Virus record (IMG/VR): IMGVR_UViG_3300042311_000319
Coordinates: 1 to 46,017 of that record
DNA from: a virus
Direction: 5' to 3' (one strand)
DNA length: 46,017 bases
Within the stretch, counting starts at the first letter, position 1, and each line of letters starts with the position of its first letter. The notes beneath the pieces are model-generated. The model was not told the DNA's origin, did no database searches, and saw nothing but the letters and a program-made list of their open reading frames with translations. Made by a program: the position numbers and the translations under genes. Below, piece by piece: positions 1 to 7,220 of this stretch.

Positions 1-84
1 AAAGCAGACGGCAGCATCTCTGACTCTGAACAGAAACTGATTGTTGAAATCGGTAAAGTACTCGGTCTGAAGGTCAATGCGTAA
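1..84 (+). CDS. C-terminal end of an unidentified protein (partial)
   Basis: An open frame enters from the left edge and ends at TAA 82-84, giving 27 residues. The segment ADGSISDSE fits the second half of an EF-hand-type loop (D-G-x-I-x-x-x-E), but this is too short to claim calcium binding. The next gene starts inside its last codons (ATGCGTAA), a 8-base overlap that suggests translational coupling. The family cannot be named from this fragment. Confidence 0.6.
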   Translation, partial: KADGSISDSEQKLIVEIGKVLGLKVNA

Positions 85-265
85 GTTTGACTTAGGCATT
101 ATTGCCTTTCTTCTTTCAATGGCTGTATTAGCAGACTCTATGTTTATGCTGATGTCTGTATTACTAGATTTATTCTTTGTAAGTACAGCTTTCCTTTATT
201 TAACCCAAATCGCGCTTAAACGTGATACTAAAAAGAGCAAAAAAGCTATGGGCGAAGAAGAATAG
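77..265 (+). CDS. Small membrane protein, 62 aa, function unknown
   Basis: The start ATG overlaps the stop of the preceding gene. Residues 7-25 and 27-46 are strongly hydrophobic and could form two membrane helices, followed by a short basic and acidic tail (KRDTKKSKKAMGEEE). This gives a small bitopic or hairpin inner-membrane protein with a charged cytoplasmic end. No family is recognised. It may work with the partly visible upstream protein because the two are coupled. It is followed by the structured region 278-409, so it is probably the last gene of its transcript. Confidence 0.6.
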   Translation: MRKFDLGIIAFLLSMAVLADSMFMLMSVLLDLFFVSTAFLYLTQIALKRDTKKSKKAMGEEE

Positions 266-277
266 ATTTAATTTAAG

Positions 278-383
278 TGTAGATTCATGGAATCTACATT
301 ATTGTTGTTTTTTGGGTTTCGCAGGCGTGAGAACTTGTTCCATTAAACAACAATAATGAGGGTTCCAATGTAGGTCTTTGACC
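278..383 (+). other. Structured intergenic region: tandem hairpins before a terminator
   Basis: No gene lies between 266 and 466. The stretch holds a perfect 9-bp hairpin with a three-base loop (TGTAGATTC-ATG-GAATCTACA, 278-298), a 14-bp perfect inverted repeat (CATTATTGTTGTTT 297-310 with its complement 345-358) enclosing a small GAAC-TT-GTTC hairpin (331-340), and a 4-bp hairpin GGTC-TTT-GACC (373-383) directly against the terminator at 384. It could be a small RNA with its own terminator, a 3' UTR that stabilises the upstream mRNA, or a control region. No tRNA shape was found. Confidence 0.5.
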
Positions 384-409
384 GGGCTACTTCGGTAGCC
401 CTATTTTTT
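384..409 (+). terminator. Intrinsic terminator with UUCG loop
   Basis: GGGCTAC-TTCG-GTAGCCC forms a perfect 7-bp GC-rich stem capped by the very stable UUCG tetraloop, followed by TATTTTTTA. It reads rightward and ends the transcript carrying the genes at 1-265 and the structured region before it. Confidence 0.9.
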
Positions 410-466
410 ATATAGCTGACCACTTCAGTGTTATCGTAGTGGTTATGATAAGCAAGGGCCATTGGA

Positions 467-1009
467 GTGGTTAGCTGTATGAAAAATGACATTTGTGCTG
501 TTTGTAGAATAGAATCCCAATATTTTGAAAATTTTTATGAAATTGATGCACCCTATTCTATGAGGGGATATACTCATATTTGTAATGAGTGTAATGTAAA
601 AATGACTGAAAAACTTCATCAAATAACTAGTGCTTACGTTGCAATAAAAATTGCATCTGTACAAAATACACTTATTACCGGTCATTTTGACACTCAACCT
701 TTAACTTATTTTAATTTCAGGAAGTCTTTGATGTTACTTGCTTTGTTTACAATAGCATTAACCATCTTCAATACAGTATTCGCTTTCATTGTGTTTCCAT
801 ACATGAAAGAAGATTTACTGTTAAGTGATTATGTTGCAATAGTCTTTTTTGTTGCAGTTAACTGTTTCGGCTTACTTGTTTATCTTTTTGCTATAGGTAA
901 ACAGATAAACAATATCTATGCGACTTTGAAGTTATCTTCCAAGATAGATCAACAGACTTATGTTGATTATACAACGCATGATAGATCAGAAAGAAAAAGC
1001 CCCAAATAA
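467..1009 (+). CDS. Membrane protein with N-terminal zinc-ribbon-like cysteines
   Basis: The longest form starts at GTG 467; ATG 479 (176 residues) is an equally good start, with GGAG at 464-467 about 11 bases upstream. Just after the start are two CxxC pairs (CAVC and, about 30 residues on, CNEC), spaced as in a small zinc ribbon. The second half has two clear hydrophobic helices (about residues 85-113 and 122-145, counted from the GTG start). The layout suggests a cytoplasmic zinc-binding head anchored by a helical hairpin. No family is recognised. It stands alone between the terminator at 384 and the bidirectional terminator at 995, so it appears to be a single-gene unit. Its last codons lie within the following hairpin. 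Confidence 0.7.
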   Translation: MVSCMKNDICAVCRIESQYFENFYEIDAPYSMRGYTHICNECNVKMTEKLHQITSAYVAIKIASVQNTLITGHFDTQPLTYFNFRKSLMLLALFTIALTIFNTVFAFIVFPYMKEDLLLSDYVAIVFFVAVNCFGLLVYLFAIGKQINNIYATLKLSSKIDQQTYVDYTTHDRSERKSPK

Positions 1010-1018
1010 GGGGCTTTT
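995..1018. terminator. Bidirectional intrinsic terminator between convergent genes
   Basis: AAAAGCCCC-AAATAA-GGGGCTTTT is a perfect 9-bp stem with T runs on both strands. It separates the rightward gene ending at 1009 from the leftward gene ending at 1021, and the stop codon of the rightward gene is inside the loop. Confidence 0.92.
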
Positions 1019-1020
1019 AT

Positions 1021-1323
1021 TTATAAAGTTACATGCAATCGTACTGTAATTTCATCACTTCTAGCTGTACCATCAGTAGAGTAACTAATCTTTAGTCTTT
1101 CCTCTCCCGCAGTAACTCCAGTTAAAAGCATGATTATTTTGCTTCCACTCACACCAGCTTGTACAAGTGATGCTTTATTGTTTAAGCAAACTACACTACA
1201 ACTGCCTAATACTTCTCCTTCATCCAACCAATCCATTAATTCAACAGAATAACGATCAGTCTTAGTAACTTTTATGCTTTTTGGAAAAGTATACACATAT
1301 TGTATTGTTTGATTACAAGACAT
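1021..1323 (-). CDS. Small beta-rich protein, probable fiber-tail adaptor or decoration protein
   Basis: The 100-residue product has no signal peptide or membrane segment and is rich in beta-forming residues. The segment DWLDEGEVLGSCSV resembles small phage fiber-tail adaptor proteins, which have a W-L-x-x-G-E element followed by an Ig-like beta-sandwich. Its ATG overlaps the TAA of the 115-residue gene upstream (TAATG), so the two are translationally coupled. It is the last gene of a four-gene leftward island of tail-type proteins. By position and strand this island resembles the N4 locus for the virion decoration protein gp17, but homology is not shown. Function is inferred from context and weak pattern. 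Confidence 0.6.
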   Translation of the reverse strand: MSCNQTIQYVYTFPKSIKVTKTDRYSVELMDWLDEGEVLGSCSVVCLNNKASLVQAGVSGSKIIMLLTGVTAGEERLKISYSTDGTARSDEITVRLHVTL

Positions 1324-1670
1324 TATAACGTACCGTCAGGGTAGTTAATCCGTAACAGTGTAATCTGCGATTCACCATTTAATACATAAGTAGTGTTAGA
1401 GAAAGTTACTTCTCCCGGTGATAAAAACTCATGTAAGTACGTACCTTTCGTAACCCTTACTTTTGCAGCTGTACCTCCTGCTGTAATGGTTGCATTAGCA
1501 ATAACACCACAGTTAGCTACACCTGCAGCCGAAGCACCAAATGCAGGTACTGCACCATGAGTTGCCAACACATTATTTGATGCATCCAGTACAGTTAACG
1601 TACCACCTGTTACTGTACTAGCAATAAAATCACAAATTGCATTTCTCACATCTACATCATAATTAGCCAT
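1323..1670 (-). CDS. Small virion protein, probable fiber adaptor
   Basis: A 115-residue protein begins MANYDVDVRNAICDFIAS, followed by an Ala/Gly/Thr/Val-rich beta-type sequence ending in a hydrophilic tail. The pattern (short N-terminal helix, then alternating small and beta-branched residues) is typical of small phage tail or fiber adaptor proteins found next to fiber genes. AGAGG precedes the start. It sits one base after the repeat-rich lectin-like gene (start 3132, stop 1672) and overlaps the next gene by one base. Its role in joining the 486-residue protein to the virion is inference. Confidence 0.6.
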   Translation of the reverse strand: MANYDVDVRNAICDFIASTVTGGTLTVLDASNNVLATHGAVPAFGASAAGVANCGVIANATITAGGTAAKVRVTKGTYLHEFLSPGEVTFSNTTYVLNGESQITLLRINYPDGTL

Positions 1671-1671
1671 A

Positions 1672-3132
1672 TTAAACCTCTACTGTAATATCTCTTAAAC
1701 CAGCATGATACTGGTAGTGTCTTGATCCAAAGGAAATATCTAAGTTCCTGCCTGTACCTGCTTTTGTTGTAAGGTTAATTTGCCCTTGTATAACTACAGC
1801 AAAGTGCTGAGGGTAAGATGCGTCAATAGTACAGCTTCTTCCCGGTGAAAGTAAACTAGCCATAATAGAAGCACTATGTTTTGCATAGGTACTATTGATA
1901 GTTACTATTCTGTTTAAGTACACGCTATTAATAGTTACTGTTGCTGTGTGCTTACCATAAGTACTATTAATACTTGTTGTTAATACTGGTTTTGTATTAC
2001 TTCCTGTAACACTACCAGAATATTTGTTATAAGAAGCAACTATACCTGTACTAAATACAGGTTTACTATTTGAACCTGTAACAGTACCTGTGTATTTAGC
2101 GTAAGTAGCACTTATACTTGCTTGTTTATTTGATGTAACTACACCACCTGTTACAGTAGCAGTATGTTTACCATAAGTACTGTTAACTGATGCTGTCCTA
2201 ACAGGCTTAATATTAGTACCGGTAACACTAGCAGTATATTTTCCGTAACTACTATTTATACTTGCTGTTCTTACAGGTTTGATATTAGTACCTGTCACAG
2301 TACTTGTATACTTACCATAAGATGCATTAATACTTGCAGTAAGTCCCGGTGTAACTACTCCTGCAGAAATACTACCTGTGTGCTTATTATAAGAAGCATC
2401 TACAGAAGTATTAAATACCGGCTTACTATTTGTTCCTGTAATACTTGCAGTATACTTTGGATAAGTAGAATCAATACTTACTGTTTCTACTGTACCCTCA
2501 GAATAAAATACCCATTCAGCACCAGAAGTAAAGTTAACCAATGTACCTTGGTTATTACCGCTAACTGTAGGCCAAACAGTACCAGAACCATTTGCTAAAT
2601 CTGATTCCCATCGCTGACCATTAGTAGTATCAAATTCGGTAGCGTCAAACCACTCCAACTCCATTGGAGTAACGCCACCCGTACCGCTGATACTGCCTCG
2701 GCCAAAACGGTTAAGACTAAGTGTAAAGTTACTTGCAGTAGCCCATGATTTATTTAACTGTACTACTGCACCATCTCTGTAAAAGCTAATTGTTGTGCCG
2801 GCAACACGTTGAATTCGATATGTGTGAAACTCCCCATCAGCTAATAGATACCCTGTTGGGGAATCTGCTGCTGGAATATGTGTACCTGCACTAACTAAAG
2901 CTAATACACCAGATCCAGACGCAGCACGTATAACAAAACCCGCATTTTGTGATGTGGAACCCGAACCAAGAATGTACCAGTTACCGGACGCAGGTAGACT
3001 ATCTAACTTCATACGAAATTCGATGGCCCAATTTGAAGTACCAACACCTATTCCCGGAACTAGCGCAGTACTTAGTGTAACGACATCATTACCGGCATTA
3101 CCTTCGGGATTGAACTTTAGCGCCCAAGTCAT
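1672..3132 (-). CDS. Lectin-like tail protein with ten 24-residue repeats
   Basis: The 486-residue product has two parts. Residues about 1-210 look like a LamG/concanavalin A-type beta-sandwich (elements NWAIEFRMKL, GEFHTYRIQRV and TTISFYRDG), a fold phages use to bind sugars or surface proteins. Residues about 217-456 are exactly ten consecutive 24-residue units of the pattern T-A-S-I-N-x-S-Y-G-K-Y-T-x-x-V-T-G-x-N-x-K-P-V-x, then a short C-terminal cap with SFGSRHYQYHAGLRD. The repeats probably form an elongated beta shaft. AGAAGG precedes the ATG. The gene lies one base after the stop of the 217-residue gene. A role as a receptor-binding appendage or capsid decoration is inferred from the architecture. 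Confidence 0.75.
   Translation of the reverse strand: MTWALKFNPEGNAGNDVVTLSTALVPGIGVGTSNWAIEFRMKLDSLPASGNWYILGSGSTSQNAGFVIRAASGSGVLALVSAGTHIPAADSPTGYLLADGEFHTYRIQRVAGTTISFYRDGAVVQLNKSWATASNFTLSLNRFGRGSISGTGGVTPMELEWFDATEFDTTNGQRWESDLANGSGTVWPTVSGNNQGTLVNFTSGAEWVFYSEGTVETVSIDSTYPKYTASITGTNSKPVFNTSVDASYNKHTGSISAGVVTPGLTASINASYGKYTSTVTGTNIKPVRTASINSSYGKYTASVTGTNIKPVRTASVNSTYGKHTATVTGGVVTSNKQASISATYAKYTGTVTGSNSKPVFSTGIVASYNKYSGSVTGSNTKPVLTTSINSTYGKHTATVTINSVYLNRIVTINSTYAKHSASIMASLLSPGRSCTIDASYPQHFAVVIQGQINLTTKAGTGRNLDISFGSRHYQYHAGLRDITVEV
1765..2484 (-). repeat. Ten tandem 72-bp coding repeats
   Basis: This 720-bp stretch encodes ten units of 24 residues without a single length change. Units three and four differ only at a few residues, which suggests recent duplication or gene conversion. 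Others keep mainly the S-Y-x-K-[YH]-[TS] core, and the last two are the most divergent. Such arrays can gain or lose units by recombination, changing shaft length. Confidence 0.85.
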
Positions 3133-3133
3133 A

Positions 3134-3787
3134 TTAGATACCTTCTATTGTCACATCTAAATCGTACTCTCCACGCCACCGGATCAAACGTGAGCTGCCA
3201 TAAGGCGGAATACTACCTAAGTACACCCCAGACTTATAAAGCCCGTGTACACTACCAGCAGCAGTCCAATTGACACCATCTCTGGACATCTCAAACACTA
3301 GATAAGTATTTTCAATACTATCTTGATGTAATGTAATTTCAATTTGGCGACTTGAGCCAATACTAATTGGTGTTGTCCAATCTGGACCAAAGTAATCAAT
3401 ACAATCTTGTCTTGTTACATTTAATGTTTTTTTCTTATATGTAGCAAGATTAACTAATTTATCAGCAGAACTCTGTAAAATGATACCAGCTTGTACAGCA
3501 AGCTGAAATGTTCCCCAGATATTCGGTAAACTAAAGTTAATCTTAAAATCTGGACTATAAATATGTTCAGCGCTTAATGCTACTTTTACAGCACTGTACA
3601 ATTGTTTAGTTTGCTCAGTAGCAATATAACTATCTACTTCCAGTCTTAAACCTTCTGCAAGAATAGTAGTCATTTCTTGAACATGTTCTGCTGTAATTGA
3701 ACCAATAGTGTCAACTGTCGGCTGTTCAGCAATTATTTGTGTATAAGATAAGCCACGTTTACTTTCTAAGTATTCAGCTAATGTCAT
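3134..3787 (-). CDS. Virion-associated protein of the tail island, function unknown
   Basis: This 217-residue protein has a helical N-terminal half (about residues 1-125) and a beta-rich C-terminal half with YLVFEMSRDGVNWTAAG, a pattern common in phage structural proteins. There is no membrane segment. The ribosome binding site AAGGGG sits before the ATG. It is the first gene of the leftward island at 1021-3787, whose genes follow each other with gaps of one base or overlaps, so the four are probably one transcript. It may anchor the repeat-bearing lectin-like protein to the virion, but nothing in the sequence proves that. Confidence 0.6.
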   Translation of the reverse strand: MTLAEYLESKRGLSYTQIIAEQPTVDTIGSITAEHVQEMTTILAEGLRLEVDSYIATEQTKQLYSAVKVALSAEHIYSPDFKINFSLPNIWGTFQLAVQAGIILQSSADKLVNLATYKKKTLNVTRQDCIDYFGPDWTTPISIGSSRQIEITLHQDSIENTYLVFEMSRDGVNWTAAGSVHGLYKSGVYLGSIPPYGSSRLIRWRGEYDLDVTIEGI

Positions 3788-3847
3788 AAAAATCCCCTTC
3801 TAAGTTATGTCAAGCATAACATAAATATTTTTTCAAGGAGCAAAGAA
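3788..3847. promoter_or_regulatory. Divergent start region between the tail island and middle genes
   Basis: Sixty bases separate two genes read in opposite directions, so promoters for both must lie here or within the genes. Visible are both ribosome binding sites (AAGGGG leftward, AAGGAG at 3835-3840 rightward), a hairpin GTTATG-TCAAG-CATAAC (3804-3820) and an AT-rich run after it. No clear sigma-70 promoter was found; N4-type middle promoters are AT-rich and hard to identify by eye. Confidence 0.4.
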
Positions 3848-4165
3848 GTGAAACCTGATATCTCACCTATTCAACAAGAAGTCATAAATGCTCTTGTTGA
3901 TATCATAAAAAAGCATGATCACCTCCCTGATTACCCTCTTGGCACAGATTTTCCTAATGTTTTTGGGTTTGTTCCCAAATCTAAATTTCCTTTCTGTCAA
4001 CTTTCTTTACGCTTTATGGTTGACTTACAGGGCCAAGTTTCTGTATATCCTATCCAGTACACTTCCCGTAATCACGAGCAGCTGTACCGTAATGTAGATG
4101 TTTTAATTAGAACTTTTATAGAAATCCAACAGGAAATGGACAATGAGTTACATCCGAGCAATTAA
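3848..4165 (+). CDS. Hypothetical protein, 105 aa
   Basis: The GTG start at 3848 is chosen because AAGGAG lies seven bases upstream. The product is a soluble mixed helix/strand protein with a helical start (PIQQEVINALVDIIKKHDHL), a central strand-rich part and a helical end. No motif or family is recognised. It opens a tightly overlapping three-gene unit (105, 64 and 169 residues) that ends at the terminator at 4852. Overlaps of 23 bases and one base indicate coupled translation, so the three may act together. Confidence 0.65.
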   Translation: MKPDISPIQQEVINALVDIIKKHDHLPDYPLGTDFPNVFGFVPKSKFPFCQLSLRFMVDLQGQVSVYPIQYTSRNHEQLYRNVDVLIRTFIEIQQEMDNELHPSN

Positions 4166-4337
4166 AGATATTCAGGCACAAAAAGACAGAGCTAAGATTT
4201 TTCAAATATTAGCCCAATCAGGAGTACCTTCAGACCCTTTAAAAGTATTAAGAAAACGATATCGACAAGAAAAATCACATTTACTGCCCCTTGTATTAGC
4301 TGCTATTAAACAGCTGGAGATTCTGGAGAATCGCTAA
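4143..4337 (+). CDS. Hypothetical small basic protein, 64 aa
   Basis: The ATG lies inside the 3' end of the preceding gene (23-base overlap) with AGGAA just upstream. The protein is almost entirely helical and basic (DPLKVLRKRYRQEK in the middle), with no cysteine and no membrane segment. A nucleic-acid or protein-binding role is possible but not supported by a recognisable motif. Its stop overlaps the ATG of the next gene by one base. Confidence 0.6.
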   Translation: MSYIRAIKDIQAQKDRAKIFQILAQSGVPSDPLKVLRKRYRQEKSHLLPLVLAAIKQLEILENR

Positions 4338-4846
4338 TGCGTATGAAAAGAATTGAGCCAAAAGATATAGATATAATGTTAGAGCTATATGCTAGTGATA
4401 TTTCAATTCAAGACATCGCTGTTAAGTACGAACGTAAACCATTTCAAATAGTAGGTTACTTTCGTAGAAGAGGCGTAGAAGTAGATATTTTAGATCTTAA
4501 ACAACAAAGAGCTTTAAATGCTACTGCTGCAAGATTAAAACAACAATCAGAAGGTAGACCGTCCAAAAAAATACTTGCTGCTATTGATTTACTCAATAAA
4601 GGTGGAACTTTATCCACTATTGCTTATAAATTAAAACTGAGTGAAGCATATATTTCTGCAAAGTTAGCAGAACTTAATATTGTCCCAGAAAATCTAATTT
4701 ATCAGCAATCTTTAGCTACATACGAATCCATTATCAATAAAGCTAAGACTTTAGGTAAATCCCAAGAGCATTATGCTTTGCTTGAAGGTTGGACAATCCA
4801 CAAGCTAAATTATTGGCGAAAACAATACGACAAATGTAAGAAGTAA
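4337..4846 (+). CDS. Predicted DNA-binding protein with repeated helix-turn-helix segments
   Basis: Residues about 8-45 (MLELYASDISIQDIAVKYERKP, shown in two parts: helix, turn at ASDIS, recognition helix after IAVKYE) and residues about 80-115 (LLNKGGTLSTIAYKLKL then EAYISAKLAELNI) both have helix-turn-helix spacing like resolvase or sigma-type HTH units. A third weaker copy may lie near the C-terminus (LLEGWTIHKLNYWRKQY). The composition is basic. It is the last gene of a three-gene unit, overlapping the previous gene by one base, and is followed by a strong terminator. A role as a phage regulator or DNA organiser is inferred; the family is not identified. Confidence 0.65.
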   Translation: MRMKRIEPKDIDIMLELYASDISIQDIAVKYERKPFQIVGYFRRRGVEVDILDLKQQRALNATAARLKQQSEGRPSKKILAAIDLLNKGGTLSTIAYKLKLSEAYISAKLAELNIVPENLIYQQSLATYESIINKAKTLGKSQEHYALLEGWTIHKLNYWRKQYDKCKK

Positions 4847-4851
4847 TTAAT

Positions 4852-4874
4852 AAAGCCTGCTCCGCAGGCTTTTG
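4852..4874 (+). terminator. Intrinsic terminator
   Basis: AAAGCCTGC-TCC-GCAGGCTTTT is a perfect 9-bp stem with a three-base loop and a short T run. It lies six bases after the stop of the HTH gene and ends that three-gene unit before the MoxR gene. Confidence 0.85.
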
Positions 4875-4909
4875 CGATTATCAGCCCTTAATATAGGAAA
4901 TTCTTACAA

Positions 4910-6034
4910 ATGAGCAAAATCTCTTCTCAAATTAAAACCATTGGTATCAATGAACTCTATAAAAACATTGAACTCATTATGGTTGCCGGTCTGGTTCCAT
5001 TAGTTCAATCTTCTCCCGGTATCGGCAAAACTTCTGTTGCCCGTATGTTCGGTTTCAAAAACAGACTGAAACTGATTGACGTTCGTTTGGCTACAGCTGA
5101 TCCAACAGATTTAACTGGTTTTCCGCGCATCAACCAGCAGACTAACCGTGCAGAATATGTACCATTCAACACTTTCCCGGTTGAGGGTGATCCATTACCT
5201 ATGGTCCCTAATCCAGCATTCGATTCTACACAGCCAGAATCGGCTACAAACGCCAAAGAAGTTCAGGCTAAAGGTTGGCTTATCGTATTCGACGAAATCA
5301 CCTCAGCCGTTCCTGCGCTGCAAGCAGCTGCATACAAGATCTTACTGGAGCGTGAAGTAGGATTGTTGAAGTTACACCCACGGGTAAAAATGATTGGTCT
5401 GGGTAACCGCATGACAGATAACGCTGTTGTATCGCGTATGTCTACTGCTCTGCAGTCACGGCTAATCCACTTAGTGGTAACAAGTGATCGTTCTACATGG
5501 TGTGATTGGGCCTATTCTGCAGGCGTCTTTACCCCTGTGATATCGTTCCTGAACTCTCGCCCACAGCTACTTAATAGCTTTGAGCCAGACCACAACGACA
5601 ATACTTTCCCTTGTGAACGTACTTGGGAATTTGTGTCTAAGTTGTGCAAAACAGCAATTACCCTGAACCAGCCAATTAATCTGGAAATGCTGCCTGTTAT
5701 TGCTGGTGCAATCGGCCAAGGTGCAGCACAAGAGTTCTTAGGTTTCATGTCTATTTACAACGACTTGATTCCTTTATCTGAAATCGTTGCTGATCCTGCT
5801 CGTGCCCGTATTCCCAATGAACCAGCAGGTAAATGGGCTATTACTGGCGTGATTGCAGACGGTATCAATGCAACTAACGTAGATAGACTGGTTGTTTATC
5901 TGCAACGTCTGGCAACTGAGTTCCAGATCATCACACTGCAGCAAATCTTTGCTTTGAATCCTGCAGTTCTCAAAACACCGGGCGCTATCAAATACGCTAC
6001 TGAAATGTCCAAATATTTAATCAGACGGAATTAA
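4910..6034 (+). CDS. MoxR-type AAA+ ATPase
   Basis: The 374-residue protein has a Walker A motif SSPGIGKT (residues 34-41), a Walker B LIVFDE (124-129) and a downstream GLGNR segment fitting sensor 1, the standard layout of MoxR AAA+ chaperones. Such ATPases pair with VWA-domain proteins to remodel or metallate target proteins. The VWA partner follows immediately (start 6036, one base after this stop). AGGAAA lies before the ATG. N4 and relatives carry the same AAA/VWA pair between their early and replication genes; the phage target of the pair is not known. Its coding sequence looks somewhat richer in GC than flanking genes. Confidence 0.88.
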   Translation: MSKISSQIKTIGINELYKNIELIMVAGLVPLVQSSPGIGKTSVARMFGFKNRLKLIDVRLATADPTDLTGFPRINQQTNRAEYVPFNTFPVEGDPLPMVPNPAFDSTQPESATNAKEVQAKGWLIVFDEITSAVPALQAAAYKILLEREVGLLKLHPRVKMIGLGNRMTDNAVVSRMSTALQSRLIHLVVTSDRSTWCDWAYSAGVFTPVISFLNSRPQLLNSFEPDHNDNTFPCERTWEFVSKLCKTAITLNQPINLEMLPVIAGAIGQGAAQEFLGFMSIYNDLIPLSEIVADPARARIPNEPAGKWAITGVIADGINATNVDRLVVYLQRLATEFQIITLQQIFALNPAVLKTPGAIKYATEMSKYLIRRN

Positions 6035-6035
6035 A

Positions 6036-7211
6036 ATGGAAGTTTCTTCAGAATTAGCACAAAAGTTGGACTTGGCTAAGTACAACTTTATTCGTGACCG
6101 TAAATCTGTTTTTCTGTGTAACTTGTTATTCAGTATGAACATTATTTGGGATGAAAAACATCCTTCACGAACTGCAGCAACTAACGGCATCAATTTAATA
6201 TTGGTGCCTTCTTTTTTTGAAAAGCTTGACGTAGATACTATTACTACTGTTCTTGCCCATGAAACGTGGCATGTTGCATTTAAGCACATGCTTCGTTGTG
6301 AAACCCGTAATCCATTAATTTGGAATATGGCTGCTGACTATGTAATTAACCTTTTTCTTCGGGATAACAATTATATTATCCCAAGTACTTGGCTTTGCGA
6401 TGAACAATTCCGTGACATGAACTCTGTTCAGGTTTACGACGAATTGATGAAAATGGTAAATAAATTGCCTCAGTACACTTCATTTGGTGAAGCTGGTTCT
6501 GGGGCTGATATGGATGCTCCCGGATCTGGGCAACCTGATCCAAATGGGCAACCTAAATCCGGTATGGGTGCTGCAGGTGTTGAAGCTGCTATTGATGCTG
6601 CTATTGCTAAAGCATGTGCTGCAGCAAAACAATCATCAGAAGGTTTCGGTAATTTACCCGGTGAAATTGAAGATGTGTTTGAACATATCTTTAATCCACG
6701 TATTCCTTGGGAATCTATTTTCCTGAATACACTCACTTCTTTTGCAAAAACAGATTACAGCTATAAACGCCAAAATCGTCGTTTTCCTGATCAAATCATT
6801 CCTTCTCTGTATGCACCTCATTACGGCGAAGTAGTATTTGCATTAGATACTTCTGGTTCTATGACTGATCATCAATGTGGTGCTTTTGTTACTGCAGCAG
6901 ATTATGTTATGGAAAACATCAAACCAGAACGCATGATTATTCATGATTTCGATACTGCTGTTCGCGGTACTCATATCATCGAAAATGGCCGTAGTATCCG
7001 CAAAATCGAGTTTAAAGGTCGTGGTGGTACTGATCTCGAAGATTTATTCAAAGTAGTCAGTAAAAAGAAACCATTGTTGCTGGTAGTTTACAGTGACCTT
7101 GATTGCGACCGTATTGAAAAAGATCCGGGATTTCCCGTTGTATGGATCTGTTGTGACAATCCACGGGCAGAAGTTAACTTCGGTAGACTTATTCATATCG
7201 ACACCGAGTAG
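6036..7211 (+). CDS. VWA-domain protein with N-terminal metallopeptidase-like motif
   Basis: This 391-residue protein is the expected partner of the upstream MoxR ATPase. Near the N-terminus it has HETWH (H75-E76-H79), the HExxH zinc-binding pattern, as in the putative metallopeptidase domain of DUF2201-type proteins. A Gly/Pro/Asp-rich linker follows (about 150-185). The C-terminal VWA domain carries a MIDAS metal site: D271-T-S-G-S275 and T332 in GRGGTDLED. The VWA half therefore looks able to bind a metal and a protein ligand. Whether the HETWH half cleaves anything is unknown. It stops with TAG at 7209-7211, and an open frame continues in phase beyond it (see 7221-7385). Confidence 0.85.
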   Translation: MEVSSELAQKLDLAKYNFIRDRKSVFLCNLLFSMNIIWDEKHPSRTAATNGINLILVPSFFEKLDVDTITTVLAHETWHVAFKHMLRCETRNPLIWNMAADYVINLFLRDNNYIIPSTWLCDEQFRDMNSVQVYDELMKMVNKLPQYTSFGEAGSGADMDAPGSGQPDPNGQPKSGMGAAGVEAAIDAAIAKACAAAKQSSEGFGNLPGEIEDVFEHIFNPRIPWESIFLNTLTSFAKTDYSYKRQNRRFPDQIIPSLYAPHYGEVVFALDTSGSMTDHQCGAFVTAADYVMENIKPERMIIHDFDTAVRGTHIIENGRSIRKIEFKGRGGTDLEDLFKVVSKKKPLLLVVYSDLDCDRIEKDPGFPVVWICCDNPRAEVNFGRLIHIDTE

Positions 7212-7220
7212 GAGTTTTAT

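Noticed and set aside
297-370. tRNA-like sequence (GGTTCCA)
   Set aside because: No acceptor stem, anticodon arm or D arm can be built; the 14-bp stem does not match a tRNA fold.
441-450. TATGAT as a sigma-70 -10 box before the gene at 467
   Set aside because: No acceptable -35 sequence lies at 16-18 bases and there is no extended -10, so a promoter call is not supported.
443-697. Leftward frame overlapping the zinc-ribbon membrane gene
   Set aside because: It is antisense to a better-supported gene and has no ribosome binding site or recognisable features.
1765-2484. CRISPR array
   Set aside because: The repeats are continuous coding units of 72 bp without unique spacers.
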